DNA of 64,000 nucleotides, from assembly GCF_000980875.1 (NCBI RefSeq), contig NZ_LAYO01000103.1, positions 36,609-100,608 on the forward strand, written 5' to 3'. The notes below the pieces were generated by a model that worked only from the letters and a program-made list of their open reading frames with translations, ran no database searches and was not told the DNA's origin. Origin of the DNA: Leucobacter sp. Ag1 (GTDB lineage: Bacteria; Actinomycetota; Actinomycetes; Actinomycetales; Microbacteriaceae). The position numbers and the translations under genes were made by a program. Positions 55,745 to 64,000 of the stretch are shown in pieces (the first letter of the stretch is position 1; every line of letters starts with the position of its first letter).

Positions 55745-56340
55745 GCCGACGGCGCTCCGGTGAACTCGATGCTGGCGAGGATCCGTTCGCGCAGCTGCGT
55801 CGCCTCGGCGTCGGCGAGGCTCACCGGGGTCTCGATCTGGACCGACCACTGCCGGTCGCCATGGATCCCGCCGACCCAGTAGGAGCGGAGCTCAGCGCCC
55901 ACCGCCTCGGCCGCCCAAGCCTCGGCCCCGTCGATCGTCCGGTTCTCGAGACGGGTCGGCCGGGGGTCGTACGTCGACACTTCGATGGAGGCTCGCGCGT
56001 AGGCGTCGAGATCGTTCTGCACCGACTGCAGTTCGCTCGCGGTGACGGTCGCCGGGTATCCGTCGTCGAGCACCGCCGTCGCGGACGCCGTCAACCGAGT
56101 CGAAACGGGGAGCCAGCGAAGGTCCTCGGTGACGCGCAGCGTCAGAACCGGGATCTCGACCGCCGCGCCGCGCGCCGGCTCGACGCTCGGCGCTTGCGAC
56201 GTCGGCGGAGCCGACTCGCTCGGCGCCGTGCGCGTCGTGGACGGCTTCGGCGCATCCCCCGCATCGGTGCAGCCGGCGACTCCCCCGATCAGCAGGAGCG
56301 CGCTCAGCAGGATGCCGGTTCGGGTGTGAAGGTGTCGCAC
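55741..56340 (-). CDS. Predicted lipoprotein coupled to the S41-like protein
   Basis: A 199-residue protein with lipobox GVAGC (Cys24), a Pro/Thr/Ser-rich linker, then a domain of unknown type (about 60-195). It starts at GTG 56340. The ATGA overlap with the S41-like gene suggests that the two act together on the outer face of the membrane. The 190 bp between it and the tRNA hold nothing recognisable. Confidence 0.75.
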   Translation of the reverse strand: MRHLHTRTGILLSALLLIGGVAGCTDAGDAPKPSTTRTAPSESAPPTSQAPSVEPARGAAVEIPVLTLRVTEDLRWLPVSTRLTASATAVLDDGYPATVTASELQSVQNDLDAYARASIEVSTYDPRPTRLENRTIDGAEAWAAEAVGAELRSYWVGGIHGDRQWSVQIETPVSLADAEATQLRERILASIEFTGAPSA

Positions 56341-56530
56341 GGGAGCTCCCTCGCTACGGTCGACGACTTTCGAAGGATTCTCTCACGTCCGACGAGACCA
56401 GTACGAGGGCTCGTACACGTCGTCGTTCCCGACTCGGAGCTTCCGGCGCGCAACGCTGCGGCCGGAGCGCCAGCGAGGAAGGCCCGGGCGGAACCGACTT
56501 CCTGGTCGATCGGAACGCTCGGATCAGGTG

Positions 56531-56606
56531 TGGTGCCCCCGGCAGGATTCGAACCTGCGACCAACGGATTAGAAGGCCGTTGCTCTATCCACTGAGCTAC
56601 GGAGGC
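56531..56606 (-). tRNA. tRNA-Arg(UCU)
   Basis: Complete cloverleaf of 76 nt on the minus strand with an encoded CCA. The acceptor stem GCCTCCG pairs with CGGGGGC; the D arm is GCTCAGTGGATAGAGC; the anticodon loop CTTCTAA holds TCT (reads AGA); and the T arm contains GTTCGAATC. The last anticodon stem pair is a C-U mismatch. The TCT anticodon serves the rare AGA codon in a GC-rich genome. Confidence 0.96.
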
Positions 56607-56723
56607 GGGTACTTCGAGGGTACACGGCGAGACCTTGCGGGCTCGCGAGAAGACCGGACAGCCTCAGAGAGGCGGCCCGGTCTGCGTGCTCGGCCACCGG
56701 CCGATCACCCGCGAAGCATTCCG

Positions 56724-56747
56724 GGGGCCGCGCCGTGCGCGGACCCC
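56724..56747 (-). terminator. Candidate terminator after the cold-shock gene
   Basis: GGGG-N-CCGCGC, a 3-nt loop and GCGCGG-N-CCCC make a stem of about 11 bp with one mismatch, beginning about 9 nt downstream of the csp stop on the minus strand. It has no T-tract. Confidence 0.5.
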
Positions 56748-56756
56748 GACACGTGC

Positions 56757-56960
56757 TTACAGCGCGCGGATGTTGGTGGCCTGCGGGCCCTTCTGACCCT
56801 GCTCGGTCTCGAACTCGACCTTCTGGTCCTCGACCAGGTCGCGACGGCCGCTGCCCTGGATCGCGCTGAAGTGCGCGAAGACGTCGGCGGAGCCGTCGTC
56901 GGGTGCGATGAAGCCGTAGCCCTTTTCGGAGTTGAACCATTTGACGGTGCCAGTGGCCAT
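56757..56960 (-). CDS. Cold-shock protein
   Basis: A 67-residue CSD protein with RNP-like motifs [10 protein letters not shown] and VFAHFSAIQ. Members bind single-stranded nucleic acids and melt RNA structure. The ATG at 56960 ([17 protein letters not shown]) gives the canonical start; the frame is open upstream. The 124 bp before it are probably the long cold-shock leader. Confidence 0.97.
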   Translation of the reverse strand: MATGTVKWFNSEKGYGFIAPDDGSADVFAHFSAIQGSGRRDLVEDQKVEFETEQGQKGPQATNIRAL

Positions 56961-57084
56961 AACGTCTTTCCTTCGGTTGTTCTGGATCACTCGTGGTGAT
57001 CCGTGTGACCGCCGCGACGGCGTCGCTGCGGAGCTTCTTATCTTTCCGGATTCTGCCCGGATGTGCCACCTCAAGCCGTACGGA

Positions 57085-57366
57085 TTATCGGTGGGCGTTC
57101 TCCCGCCGTTGCCGTCCGGTGACCCGGAGGCCGGACGCGATGAGACGGCGCACGAGTTCGTGACCGCTCACGGAGACAGCGCCCGCGGCGATGAGCCGCG
57201 CGTGCGACTCCTCGGGTACATCGTAGTGGTCGAGGTCGAATCCGCGGGCAGGAATGCCGTTCGCCGCGGCGAAATCGTGCAGCTCCTCGACCGAGGCGTC
57301 GCTCACGAGGTGGGACCAGAGCCGCCCGTACGCCGGCCAGGCCGGGGGGTCGATCAGCACGGTCAT
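57085..57366 (-). CDS. DUF4031 family protein
   Basis: A 93-residue protein with the DUF4031 pattern: [14 protein letters not shown] near the start, [26 protein letters not shown] (split here), and a C-terminal [13 protein letters not shown]. The function is unknown. It is divergent from the MFS gene by 41 bp. Confidence 0.85.
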   Translation of the reverse strand: MTVLIDPPAWPAYGRLWSHLVSDASVEELHDFAAANGIPARGFDLDHYDVPEESHARLIAAGAVSVSGHELVRRLIASGLRVTGRQRRENAHR

Positions 57367-57407
57367 ACGTTCGATCCTACGCGCCGCGGAGCGACTAGGC
57401 TTGTTCG

Positions 57408-58625
57408 GTGCCCCGCGATTCGAAGACCCGACTCCCGTTCGAGGTCTGGGCCCTCGTCGCCGGCGGGTTCACGGTCGCGCTCGGCTACGGCGTGGTCGCT
57501 CCGACGATCCCGCAGTACGCGCACGCCTTCGGCGTGACGAACCTCGCGGCGTCCGCCATCGTCAGCGCGTTCGCGCTCATGCGCCTCGTCTCCGCCCCGC
57601 TGGCGGGCTGGGTCGTGGGCCGCCTCGGCGAACGGCGCACCTATTCGACGGGCATCCTCATCGTCGCCCTCTCGACGGGTGCCTGCGCCCTCGCGAACAG
57701 CTATCCGCAGCTCCTGGTGCTGCGCGCCGCCGGCGGTATCGGATCGACGATGTTCACGGTCGCGGCGACGGCGCTGCTCATCAAGGTGAGCCCCGTGCAG
57801 GCCCGCGGACGAGTCGCGAGCGTCAACGCCGCCGGGTTCCTGCTCGGCACGCTGCTGGGCCCCGTGCTCGGCGCGCTGGTCGCGGGCTTCGGCCTGCGCG
57901 CCCCCTTCGTCTTCTACTTCGCCACGCTCGTGATCGCCGCCGCCGTGGTCTGGTTCGCGCTCCGTCGATCCACGATCGTCGGGCGGCACGACGGCGCCGA
58001 CGCCGAGCCCCCGCTCCGCTTCGGCGAGGCACTGCGGATCCCGAGCTACCGGACGCTCCTCGCCTCCGTGTTCGCGTTCGGCTGGTCGTCTTTCGGCGTG
58101 CGCGTCTCGGTGGTCCCGCTGCTCATCGCCGCGACGTTCCCGGGGCAGCCCGCGCTCGCCGGCTGGGTGCTCGCGGCGTACGCGGCGGGCAATGCGATCC
58201 TGATCTTCCCCTCCGGCCGGTGGAACGACCGGTTCGGACGCCGCCCGCTGCTCATCACCGGCATGGCGGTCACCGCCCTCGGGTACGCGGCGCTGCCGGC
58301 CGCGCAGTCGATCTGGGTGACGCTCGGGATCATGCTGGTCGCGGGCGCGGGATCCGCGCTCGTGAACCCGGGGCAGCAGGCCGTCCTGGCCGATGTCGTC
58401 GGCAAGCGGCGCGGCGGCGGCGTGGTCGCCGGGTACTCGATGGCGAGCGACCTGGGCGGCGTCCTGGGCCCCCTCGTCGCGGGCGCGATCGTCGATGCGG
58501 CGGGCTTCGGCTGGGCCTTCGCGGTCACCGCCGCACTGCTCGCGCTCGCCGCCCTCGCCTGGTCGTTCACCCCCGTCGCCGGGAGTTCGACCGCTCGTGA
58601 CCGGAACGTCAGCAGCACCGGGTAG
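57408..58625 (+). CDS. MFS transporter
   Basis: A 405-residue, 12-segment transporter of the major facilitator superfamily. Motif A is in GRLGERRTYSTG after segment 2, and segment 1 begins LVAGGFTVALGYGVVAP. No substrate motif was recognised; a multidrug exporter is likely by architecture. It starts at GTG 57408. The next gene, an oxidoreductase, follows by 9 bp, so the two may be an operon. Confidence 0.88.
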   Translation: MPRDSKTRLPFEVWALVAGGFTVALGYGVVAPTIPQYAHAFGVTNLAASAIVSAFALMRLVSAPLAGWVVGRLGERRTYSTGILIVALSTGACALANSYPQLLVLRAAGGIGSTMFTVAATALLIKVSPVQARGRVASVNAAGFLLGTLLGPVLGALVAGFGLRAPFVFYFATLVIAAAVVWFALRRSTIVGRHDGADAEPPLRFGEALRIPSYRTLLASVFAFGWSSFGVRVSVVPLLIAATFPGQPALAGWVLAAYAAGNAILIFPSGRWNDRFGRRPLLITGMAVTALGYAALPAAQSIWVTLGIMLVAGAGSALVNPGQQAVLADVVGKRRGGGVVAGYSMASDLGGVLGPLVAGAIVDAAGFGWAFAVTAALLALAALAWSFTPVAGSSTARDRNVSSTG

Positions 58626-58634
58626 GCTGCGGCC

Positions 58635-59522
58635 ATGCAGGCCTCCTCGACTCCCCACGCTGCGCCCGTTCCCGCCGTCTCCGCTCCCGGCGACACCGAC
58701 GGCGAACCGCGCGTCGCCGTCGTCTCGGGCGCCGGCTCCCCCGACGGCATCGGTTTCGCCGTCGCCCGCCGGCTCGTGCAGTCCGGGTACCGCGTCGTCG
58801 TCGGCGCCACCACCGACCGCATCGAGCAGCGCGCGGCGGAGCTCCGGGCGCTGATCGCGCCCCGCCCGACCCCGCGACGCGCGCGTCAGACCGACCTCGG
58901 GCGCGCGAGCACCCCCGTCGCGATCGGCGTCGTGGCCGACCTCACCGAGGCCGAGGGCGCGCAGCGCATGGTCGACGCGGCGATCGAGACCTACGGTCGC
59001 ATCGACGCGGTCGTGAACAACGCGGGCATGACCTCGGTCTCCGATCCTCAGGATCCCCAGTCGATCGACGGGCTCGACCTGGCCGGCTGGGAGCACGCGC
59101 TGACGCGCAACCTCACGACGGCCTACCTGCTCACCCGGGCCGCGATCCCGCACCTCGCGGCAGCGCCGCACGGGCGCATCGTCACCGTCTCATCGGTGTC
59201 GGGGCCCCTGCTCGCCTACCGCGGCGACGTGGGCTATCACGCAGCCAAGGCCGGCCTCGTCGGACTCACCCGCTCGCTCGCGGTCGACCTCGCCTCCAGC
59301 GGCACCACGTCGAACGCCGTTGCTCCGGGCTGGATCCGCACGGGCTCCGCGACGGAGCACGAGAACCGCATGGGCGACGCGACACCGCTCGGCCGCTCGG
59401 GCACCCCAGACGAGGTCGCGGCCGTCGTGGAGTTCCTCGCGTCACCGGGTGCGTCGTACGTCACGGGCCAGGTGCTCGTCGTCGACGGCGGCAACGCCAT
59501 TCAGGACGAGAAGGGGCTCTAG
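58635..59522 (+). CDS. Short-chain dehydrogenase/reductase
   Basis: A 295-residue SDR protein: nucleotide-binding [21 protein letters not shown] in VNNAGMTS, catalytic Ser in SSVSG, and YHAAKAG as the YxxxK site. C-terminal GQVLVVDGG is typical of the FabG-like branch. An extra stretch of about 20 residues, rich in Arg, sits between the first strands. The substrate is unknown. Its stop shares CTAG with the convergent def stop. Confidence 0.93.
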   Translation: MQASSTPHAAPVPAVSAPGDTDGEPRVAVVSGAGSPDGIGFAVARRLVQSGYRVVVGATTDRIEQRAAELRALIAPRPTPRRARQTDLGRASTPVAIGVVADLTEAEGAQRMVDAAIETYGRIDAVVNNAGMTSVSDPQDPQSIDGLDLAGWEHALTRNLTTAYLLTRAAIPHLAAAPHGRIVTVSSVSGPLLAYRGDVGYHAAKAGLVGLTRSLAVDLASSGTTSNAVAPGWIRTGSATEHENRMGDATPLGRSGTPDEVAAVVEFLASPGASYVTGQVLVVDGGNAIQDEKGL

Positions 59523-60082
59523 CCCTCGAGGTCGTCGATGCCCGGGGTCCAGCTCAGTCCTGGGCGACCCCAGCCGTTCTTGCGGAGCGCCTTCTGCGCA
59601 CCCTTGCTCTCGGGGTGCAGCAGGCGGTCGACGTAGAGCAGGCCGTTCAGGTGGTCGAACTCGTGCTGCAGAATCCGCGCGAACCAGCCGCTGGCCTCGA
59701 TCTCGAACGGCTTGCCGTCGATGTCCTGAGCGCGCAGCAGCGCGCGCGGTGATCGACGCAGCGCGAAGCGCTCCCCCGGGAACGACAGGCAGCCCTCGAT
59801 CTCGTCGTCGCCGGGCAGTCCCGGCTCGAGCGGTGCGATCCACAGCTCGGGGTTGATCGCGACACCCTGCTCGGGAGCCTCGTCCTGATCGTCGTACATC
59901 CAGACGAAGAGGCGCTTGCCGACTCCCACCTGGGGGCCCGCGAGGCCGACTCCCGGCGCGGCGACGGTGGTCTCGTACATGTCATCGACCAGGGTGCGCA
60001 GCGACGCATCGAACTCGGTGATGGGCTCTGCGGGGCGGTGCAGCACGGGCTCGCCGCTGATCAGGATGGGAAGAACTGCCAT
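59519..60082 (-). CDS. def: Peptide deformylase
   Basis: A 187-residue metalloenzyme removing the formyl group from nascent proteins. The motifs are GVGLAGPQ (standard GxGLAAPQ with an Ala-to-Gly change), EGCLSFPG with the metal Cys, and QHEFDHLNG with two metal His residues. Length is usual. It converges on the SDR gene, sharing the stop tetranucleotide. Confidence 0.96.
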   Translation of the reverse strand: MAVLPILISGEPVLHRPAEPITEFDASLRTLVDDMYETTVAAPGVGLAGPQVGVGKRLFVWMYDDQDEAPEQGVAINPELWIAPLEPGLPGDDEIEGCLSFPGERFALRRSPRALLRAQDIDGKPFEIEASGWFARILQHEFDHLNGLLYVDRLLHPESKGAQKALRKNGWGRPGLSWTPGIDDLEG

Positions 60083-60178
60083 GGATCCAAGCCTATCGAC
60101 GCGCGCGCTCGGGACTGTGCGAGAATGGACGTCGGTGTTTTTGCACCGCGTTCAACAACATCGACAGGATCCCCGCGC

Positions 60179-61834
60179 ATGCGTCCCGCTCCCTCACGCC
60201 TCGTCACGACGGCCCTCGCCGCCATCGCCGTCACCGCACTGACCCTCCCGCTCGCAGCGTGCAGCGGATCCGGCACGGCCGCCGCGCCGCGCTCCGGCCC
60301 CGCCGACACGCTCGTCTACGCCACCGGCGATGCCGAGCCCACGTGCCTCGACCCGCACGTCGGCGGCAACTTCCCGCAGGCGCTGCTCGGTTCGCAGGTG
60401 CTCGAATCGCTCGTCGGCCTCGACGAGAAGCGCGAGATCGTGCCCTGGCTCGCCGAGAAGTGGCAGCAGAGCCCCGACGGCCTCACTTGGGACTTCACCC
60501 TCAAGCCCGGACTGACCTTCACCGACGGCACTCCGGTCGACGCCGCCGCCGTCAAGGCGAACATCGAGCACCTCCAGGATCCGAAGACCGCGTCGTCCAC
60601 CGGCTACCTGGCCGTGCAGCAGGTGAAGCGCGTGGAGGTCGTCTCCCCCACGGTCGCGCGGTTCCACCTCGTACGCCCCGACGCCGCGCTCCTCGAGTCC
60701 CTCGCGCAGCCCTGGGTCGCGATCGAATCGCCGAAGGGGATCGCGCGCGGCCAGGAGGCGAACTGCCTCGCCCCCGTGGGCACCGGTCCGTTCACCGTCG
60801 CCAAGTGGAGCAAGCAGGATCGCGTCGAGCTGACCCGCAACCCCGACTACCGCTCCGCCCCGCAGGGCACCGAACCGCCCCCGAAGGACGCGGTGCAGAA
60901 GGTCACCTGGCGCTTCATCCCCGACGCGACCTCGCGCTACGCGGCGCTGCAGAGCGGCGAGGTCGACGTGATCGACAACCCGCTCCCCGACCAGATCTCG
61001 CAGGTCGAGAAGGGCGGCGCCATCGCGCACCTGAACGCGCCGCGCCCCGGGGCCAGCAACCGCATCGAGCTGAACACCGGCCAGGCCCCCTTCGACGACG
61101 AACGCGTGCGCAAGGCGTTCATCGCATCCGTGAACGTGAACGCCGCCGTCGAGTCCCTCTTCGACGGCACCGCCGAGCGCTCCGCCAGCGCGCTGTCGAG
61201 CGTCGAGCCCCTCGCCCTGCAGTCGAAGAGCGCGTATGTGTACAACCCCCGCGTCGCGAAGGATCTGCTCGACGAGGCCGGCTGGACGAAGCGCGACGCC
61301 GACGGCGTTCGCACCAAGGACGGCAAGCGCCTCGAGGTCCGGTTCCCCGTCAGCACCGACCAGTCGGTGCCCGCCGAGCAGGCGCTGTTCCAGCAGCTGC
61401 AGGCCGGCGCGAAGGAGGCCGGCTTCGACGTCAAGATCTCGCTGCTCGACCTGTCGAGCTGGTACGGCGCGCTCGGTGCCCACGAGTACGAACTGGTCAG
61501 CGCGCCCTACACCAAGATCGGCCCGGACGTGCTGCGGTTCCTCTACCACAGCGACGCTACGGTGCCCGCTCCGAGCGGCTACTTCGCGAACCACGCGATG
61601 ATCAAGGATCCGGAACTCGACCGCCAGCTCGGCATCATCGGCACCGACAGCGATCCGACGCAGCGCGCGGCGGCGGCCAAGGCCGCGCAGGAGCGCATCG
61701 CGCAGCTCTCGATCATCCTGCCGCTCTACGACCAGCAGAACCACTTCCTCTACCGCTCCGACCTGCGCGGCTTCCGCGCGCTGCCGACGGTCAGCACCCC
61801 CGTGCTCGCCGACGCCGTCGTGGGCGCGAAGTAG
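60179..61834 (+). CDS. ABC transporter substrate-binding lipoprotein (peptide/nickel family)
   Basis: A 551-residue family 5 solute-binding protein. It has a lipoprotein signal (lipobox LAAC, Cys28), then TLVYATGDAEPTCLDPH and WDFTLKPGLTFTDGTPV, typical of dipeptide or oligopeptide receptors. The ligand is unknown. The ATG at 60179 was chosen because the signal peptide follows directly. It leads the operon of two permeases and an ATPase. Confidence 0.93.
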   Translation: MRPAPSRLVTTALAAIAVTALTLPLAACSGSGTAAAPRSGPADTLVYATGDAEPTCLDPHVGGNFPQALLGSQVLESLVGLDEKREIVPWLAEKWQQSPDGLTWDFTLKPGLTFTDGTPVDAAAVKANIEHLQDPKTASSTGYLAVQQVKRVEVVSPTVARFHLVRPDAALLESLAQPWVAIESPKGIARGQEANCLAPVGTGPFTVAKWSKQDRVELTRNPDYRSAPQGTEPPPKDAVQKVTWRFIPDATSRYAALQSGEVDVIDNPLPDQISQVEKGGAIAHLNAPRPGASNRIELNTGQAPFDDERVRKAFIASVNVNAAVESLFDGTAERSASALSSVEPLALQSKSAYVYNPRVAKDLLDEAGWTKRDADGVRTKDGKRLEVRFPVSTDQSVPAEQALFQQLQAGAKEAGFDVKISLLDLSSWYGALGAHEYELVSAPYTKIGPDVLRFLYHSDATVPAPSGYFANHAMIKDPELDRQLGIIGTDSDPTQRAAAAKAAQERIAQLSIILPLYDQQNHFLYRSDLRGFRALPTVSTPVLADAVVGAK

Positions 61835-61852
61835 CGGGGATACGATTCCCCG

Positions 61853-62833
61853 GTGAGCACGAGCGCGGCGCGACCGCCGCATCCGACCCTCCGCCGAGCC
61901 GCGATCGCGCTCGGCGGAGCGATCGCCGTGCTCTTCACCGTCGCGACCCTCGCGTTCCTGGCGCTCCAGCTGCTGCCCGGCGACTCCGCCGAAGCCGCCG
62001 TCGGCGGCCCCGGCAGCCAGGCCAGCGCGGAGGCGCTGTCCGCCGCTCGCGCGCAGTACGGCCTGGATCGCCCGATCGTCGTCCAGTACCTGGACTTCCT
62101 CGGCCGGCTGCTCCGAGGCGACCTCGGCACGTCGTACGCGCAGAAGATCCCGGTGACCGATGTGCTGGCGCACGCGCTGCCCCCGACGCTCGCGCTGGCC
62201 GCGACGGCGCTCCTGGGCGCCTGGGTGCTCGCGTTCCTGAGCCTGCTCATCGCGAGCGGCCGGTCCCGCGTCGCGCGCGCCACCGCCTCCGCGCTCGATC
62301 TCGTCGCGGCGGCGATGCCGAACTTCTGGCTCGCGAGCCTGCTCGTGCTGCTCTTCGCCGGCACCCTCGGATGGCTCCCGGCGGTGAGCACGGGCGGCCC
62401 GTCCGGCCTCGTGCTCCCCGCGCTCGCGCTGGCGATCCCGACGGCGGGCTTCATCGCGCAAGTGTGCCGCAGCGGTATCGACGACGCCCGCTCGGCGCCC
62501 TTCATCGACAGCGCCCGCGCTCGCGGCGAGACGCAGCTCGGCCTGCGCTTCCGCCACGTGCTCCGCCACGGGATCGTCCCCGGCCTCACGCTGACGGGGT
62601 GGGCGCTCGGCTCGCTGCTCGGCGGGGCGGCGGTGATCGAGGTGATCTTCGCCCGGCCCGGACTCGGACGCACCCTCGTCAGCGCGGTGCTCGCCCGCGA
62701 CGTCCCGGTGGTCCTCGGCGGCGTGCTGGTCAGCGCGCTCGCCTACGTGGTCGTGACCCTGGTCACGGATCTGCTGGTCGCGCGCCTCGATCCGCGCACC
62801 GAGGGCCGGATCGAGGCGATGGCCCGTGTCTGA
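61853..62833 (+). CDS. ABC transporter permease (DppB-type)
   Basis: A 326-residue membrane protein with six segments. It has the DppB/OppB N-terminus (FLALQLLPGDSAEAAVGG) and the cytoplasmic loop for ATPase coupling (FIDSARARGETQLGLRFRHVLR, split here). It starts at GTG 61853, 18 bp after the receptor gene, and overlaps the next permease by 8 bp. Confidence 0.92.
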   Translation: MSTSAARPPHPTLRRAAIALGGAIAVLFTVATLAFLALQLLPGDSAEAAVGGPGSQASAEALSAARAQYGLDRPIVVQYLDFLGRLLRGDLGTSYAQKIPVTDVLAHALPPTLALAATALLGAWVLAFLSLLIASGRSRVARATASALDLVAAAMPNFWLASLLVLLFAGTLGWLPAVSTGGPSGLVLPALALAIPTAGFIAQVCRSGIDDARSAPFIDSARARGETQLGLRFRHVLRHGIVPGLTLTGWALGSLLGGAAVIEVIFARPGLGRTLVSAVLARDVPVVLGGVLVSALAYVVVTLVTDLLVARLDPRTEGRIEAMARV

Positions 62834-63656
62834 GTTCCGCCGTCCGCGCGCGAGCGCAGTCGAGATCGCGGCCGGGATCGTCGCCGCCGTGCTGCTCCTC
62901 GCCGTCGCGGTCCCCGATCTGCTCGCCCCGCACGATCCCCTCGCCATCGCACCGGATCAGGCGTTCCTCCCGCCCGGCGGCGCGCATCCCCTCGGCACCG
63001 ACGAGTCCGGCCGCGACATCCTCAGCCGCGTGATCTTCGGAGCTCGGGACTCGCTGCTCATCGGTCTCGCCGCCACCGCGGCCGGCCTCGGCCTCGGCCT
63101 GGTGCTCGGCGGCCTCGCCGGGGGCAGCGCGAGGCGCGGCCTGGCCCCGCTGCGCTTCGCCGCCGATCGGATCATCGAAGCGCTCTTCTCGTTCCCGGGA
63201 CTGCTACTCGCGCTCCTCATCATCGCGATCCGCGGCCCAGGAGTCTCCTCGGTCGTGATCGCGGTCGCCCTCGGTACCGCCCCCGGGTACGCGCGGATGG
63301 TCCGTGGCGGCATCCGCTCCGCCATCGGATCCGCCCCCGTCGAGGCGGCCCGGTCGCAGGGCGATCGCGCGCTGCGCGTCTGGTCGACGCTCATCCTCCC
63401 CGAGGCGATGCGTCCCGTCATCGTGCTGGCGGCGCTCGGCATCGGCCACGCCGTGATCCTCTCGGCCGCGCTCGGCTTCCTGGGCCTCGGCAGCCCGCCG
63501 CCCGCGCCCGAGTGGGGCTCGATGCTCAACGCCGGGCGCCCCTATCTCGTGCGCGCCTGGTGGCTGACCGTGTTCCCCGGCGCCTGCATCATGCTCACCG
63601 GACTCGCGGCGACCGTGCTCGGCCGCGCGCTCGACCGCCGCGGGGGGTTCCGATGA
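62826..63656 (+). CDS. ABC transporter permease (DppC-type)
   Basis: A 276-residue second permease of the same transporter. It has HPLGTDESGRDILSRVIFGARDS, the DppC/OppC signature (split here), and the ATPase loop VEAARSQGDRALRVWSTLILPE (split here). It starts at GTG 62826 inside the previous gene and overlaps the ATPase by ATGA. Confidence 0.92.
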   Translation: MSEFRRPRASAVEIAAGIVAAVLLLAVAVPDLLAPHDPLAIAPDQAFLPPGGAHPLGTDESGRDILSRVIFGARDSLLIGLAATAAGLGLGLVLGGLAGGSARRGLAPLRFAADRIIEALFSFPGLLLALLIIAIRGPGVSSVVIAVALGTAPGYARMVRGGIRSAIGSAPVEAARSQGDRALRVWSTLILPEAMRPVIVLAALGIGHAVILSAALGFLGLGSPPPAPEWGSMLNAGRPYLVRAWWLTVFPGACIMLTGLAATVLGRALDRRGGFR

Positions 63657-64000
63657 CCGCTCGCGACGCCGAGGTCCTGGCCGCGATCACCGATCTCACC
63701 GTCCGCTTCCCCTCGCAGGATCGCGCCGCCGTCGACCGGGTCTCGCTCGAGGTCCGCTCCGGCGAGGTCGTCGCGCTCGTCGGCGAGTCCGGATCCGGCA
63801 AGTCGCTGACCGGCCGCGCACTGCTCGACCTGCTGCCGCCGCTCGCGCGGGCGTCCTGGAGCGCGCGCCGGATCGCGGGCACCGCGGGGCCCGCGGTCGC
63901 GGCTCCCGAACGCGATGCGAGCGCTTGGGCCCGCCTCCGCGGTTCGGCGGCGGCGCTCGTGCCCCAGGACGCGCTCGGCGCGCTCGATCCGCTGCGCCGC
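63653..64000 (+). CDS. ABC transporter ATP-binding protein, N-terminal fragment
   Basis: The first 116 codons of an Opp/Dpp-type ATPase; the rest lies beyond the right edge. Walker A is GESGSGKSL (about 43-51), followed by the Q-loop VPQDALGALDPL. The ATG at 63653 overlaps the DppC-type stop by 4 bp. It is likely a double-ATPase protein in this family, but this cannot be seen here. Confidence 0.93.
   Translation, partial: MTARDAEVLAAITDLTVRFPSQDRAAVDRVSLEVRSGEVVALVGESGSGKSLTGRALLDLLPPLARASWSARRIAGTAGPAVAAPERDASAWARLRGSAAALVPQDALGALDPLRR

Noticed and set aside
56531..56606. Integration site at the tRNA-Arg gene
   Set aside because: No repeated tRNA 3' end and no integrase are in the window.

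Overview
The window is 64 kb of very GC-rich bacterial DNA from an actinobacterium. The gene set (hemW-lepA, comEA-comEC-holA, MurT/GatD, a mycothiol-type DsbA protein, cydABDC, a truncated haemoglobin of the HbO type) and the frequent GTG starts with 4-bp GTGA/ATGA overlaps point to order Micrococcales, probably family Microbacteriaceae. The genus cannot be fixed from sequence reading alone. No phage, insertion sequence, CRISPR array or rRNA was seen. There is one tRNA, tRNA-Arg(UCU).

Layout. 0-10 kb: hemW (cut by the left edge), a DUF1990 protein with a Pro-Glu repeat, lepA, a MOSC protein, rpsT, a 1-kb gene-free stretch with a 19-bp tandem repeat array, then holA/comEC/comEA. 10-16 kb: a GntR (YtrA-type) regulator with its ABC transporter, leuS, pabB and a divergent PabC-like lyase. 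16-22 kb: an SPFH membrane protein with a ribbon-helix-helix partner, then a kynurenine operon (formamidase, kynureninase, amino-acid permease) facing an Lrp-type regulator. 22-28 kb: cydABDC, encoding cytochrome bd oxidase and its assembly exporter. 28-43 kb: housekeeping and envelope genes, including a DUF2183/App1 protein with a FUSC-like membrane protein, YceI, MurT-GatD, a Nei-type glycosylase, rpiB, a DsbA-like protein, a DedA protein, an aldo/keto reductase, pepN, MscS and HbO.

43-54 kb is the most accessory-looking part. It holds an AlkD-like glycosylase, a Cmx/CmlR-type drug exporter behind a possible leader/attenuator, a MarR-AraC-proline dehydrogenase operon facing a flavin monooxygenase across two identical-arm operators, and a serine hydrolase. 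It also holds an alkylation-repair island: one Ogt, facing an operon of ECF sigma factor, N-terminally extended Ogt, AlkB and a 3-methyladenine glycosylase. 54-64 kb: a fatty-acid desaturase, an S41-type protein with its lipoprotein, tRNA-Arg, a cold-shock protein, an MFS exporter, a short-chain dehydrogenase, def, and an Opp/Dpp-type peptide or nickel ABC transporter that runs off the right edge.

The points judged most worth following are the 19-bp array between rpsT and holA, the sigma factor-Ogt pair as a possible alkylation-sensing switch, the MarR double operator overlapping its own start codon, the Cmx-type leader, the MurT without a zinc ribbon, and the glycosylase Tag that has lost most of its zinc ligands.
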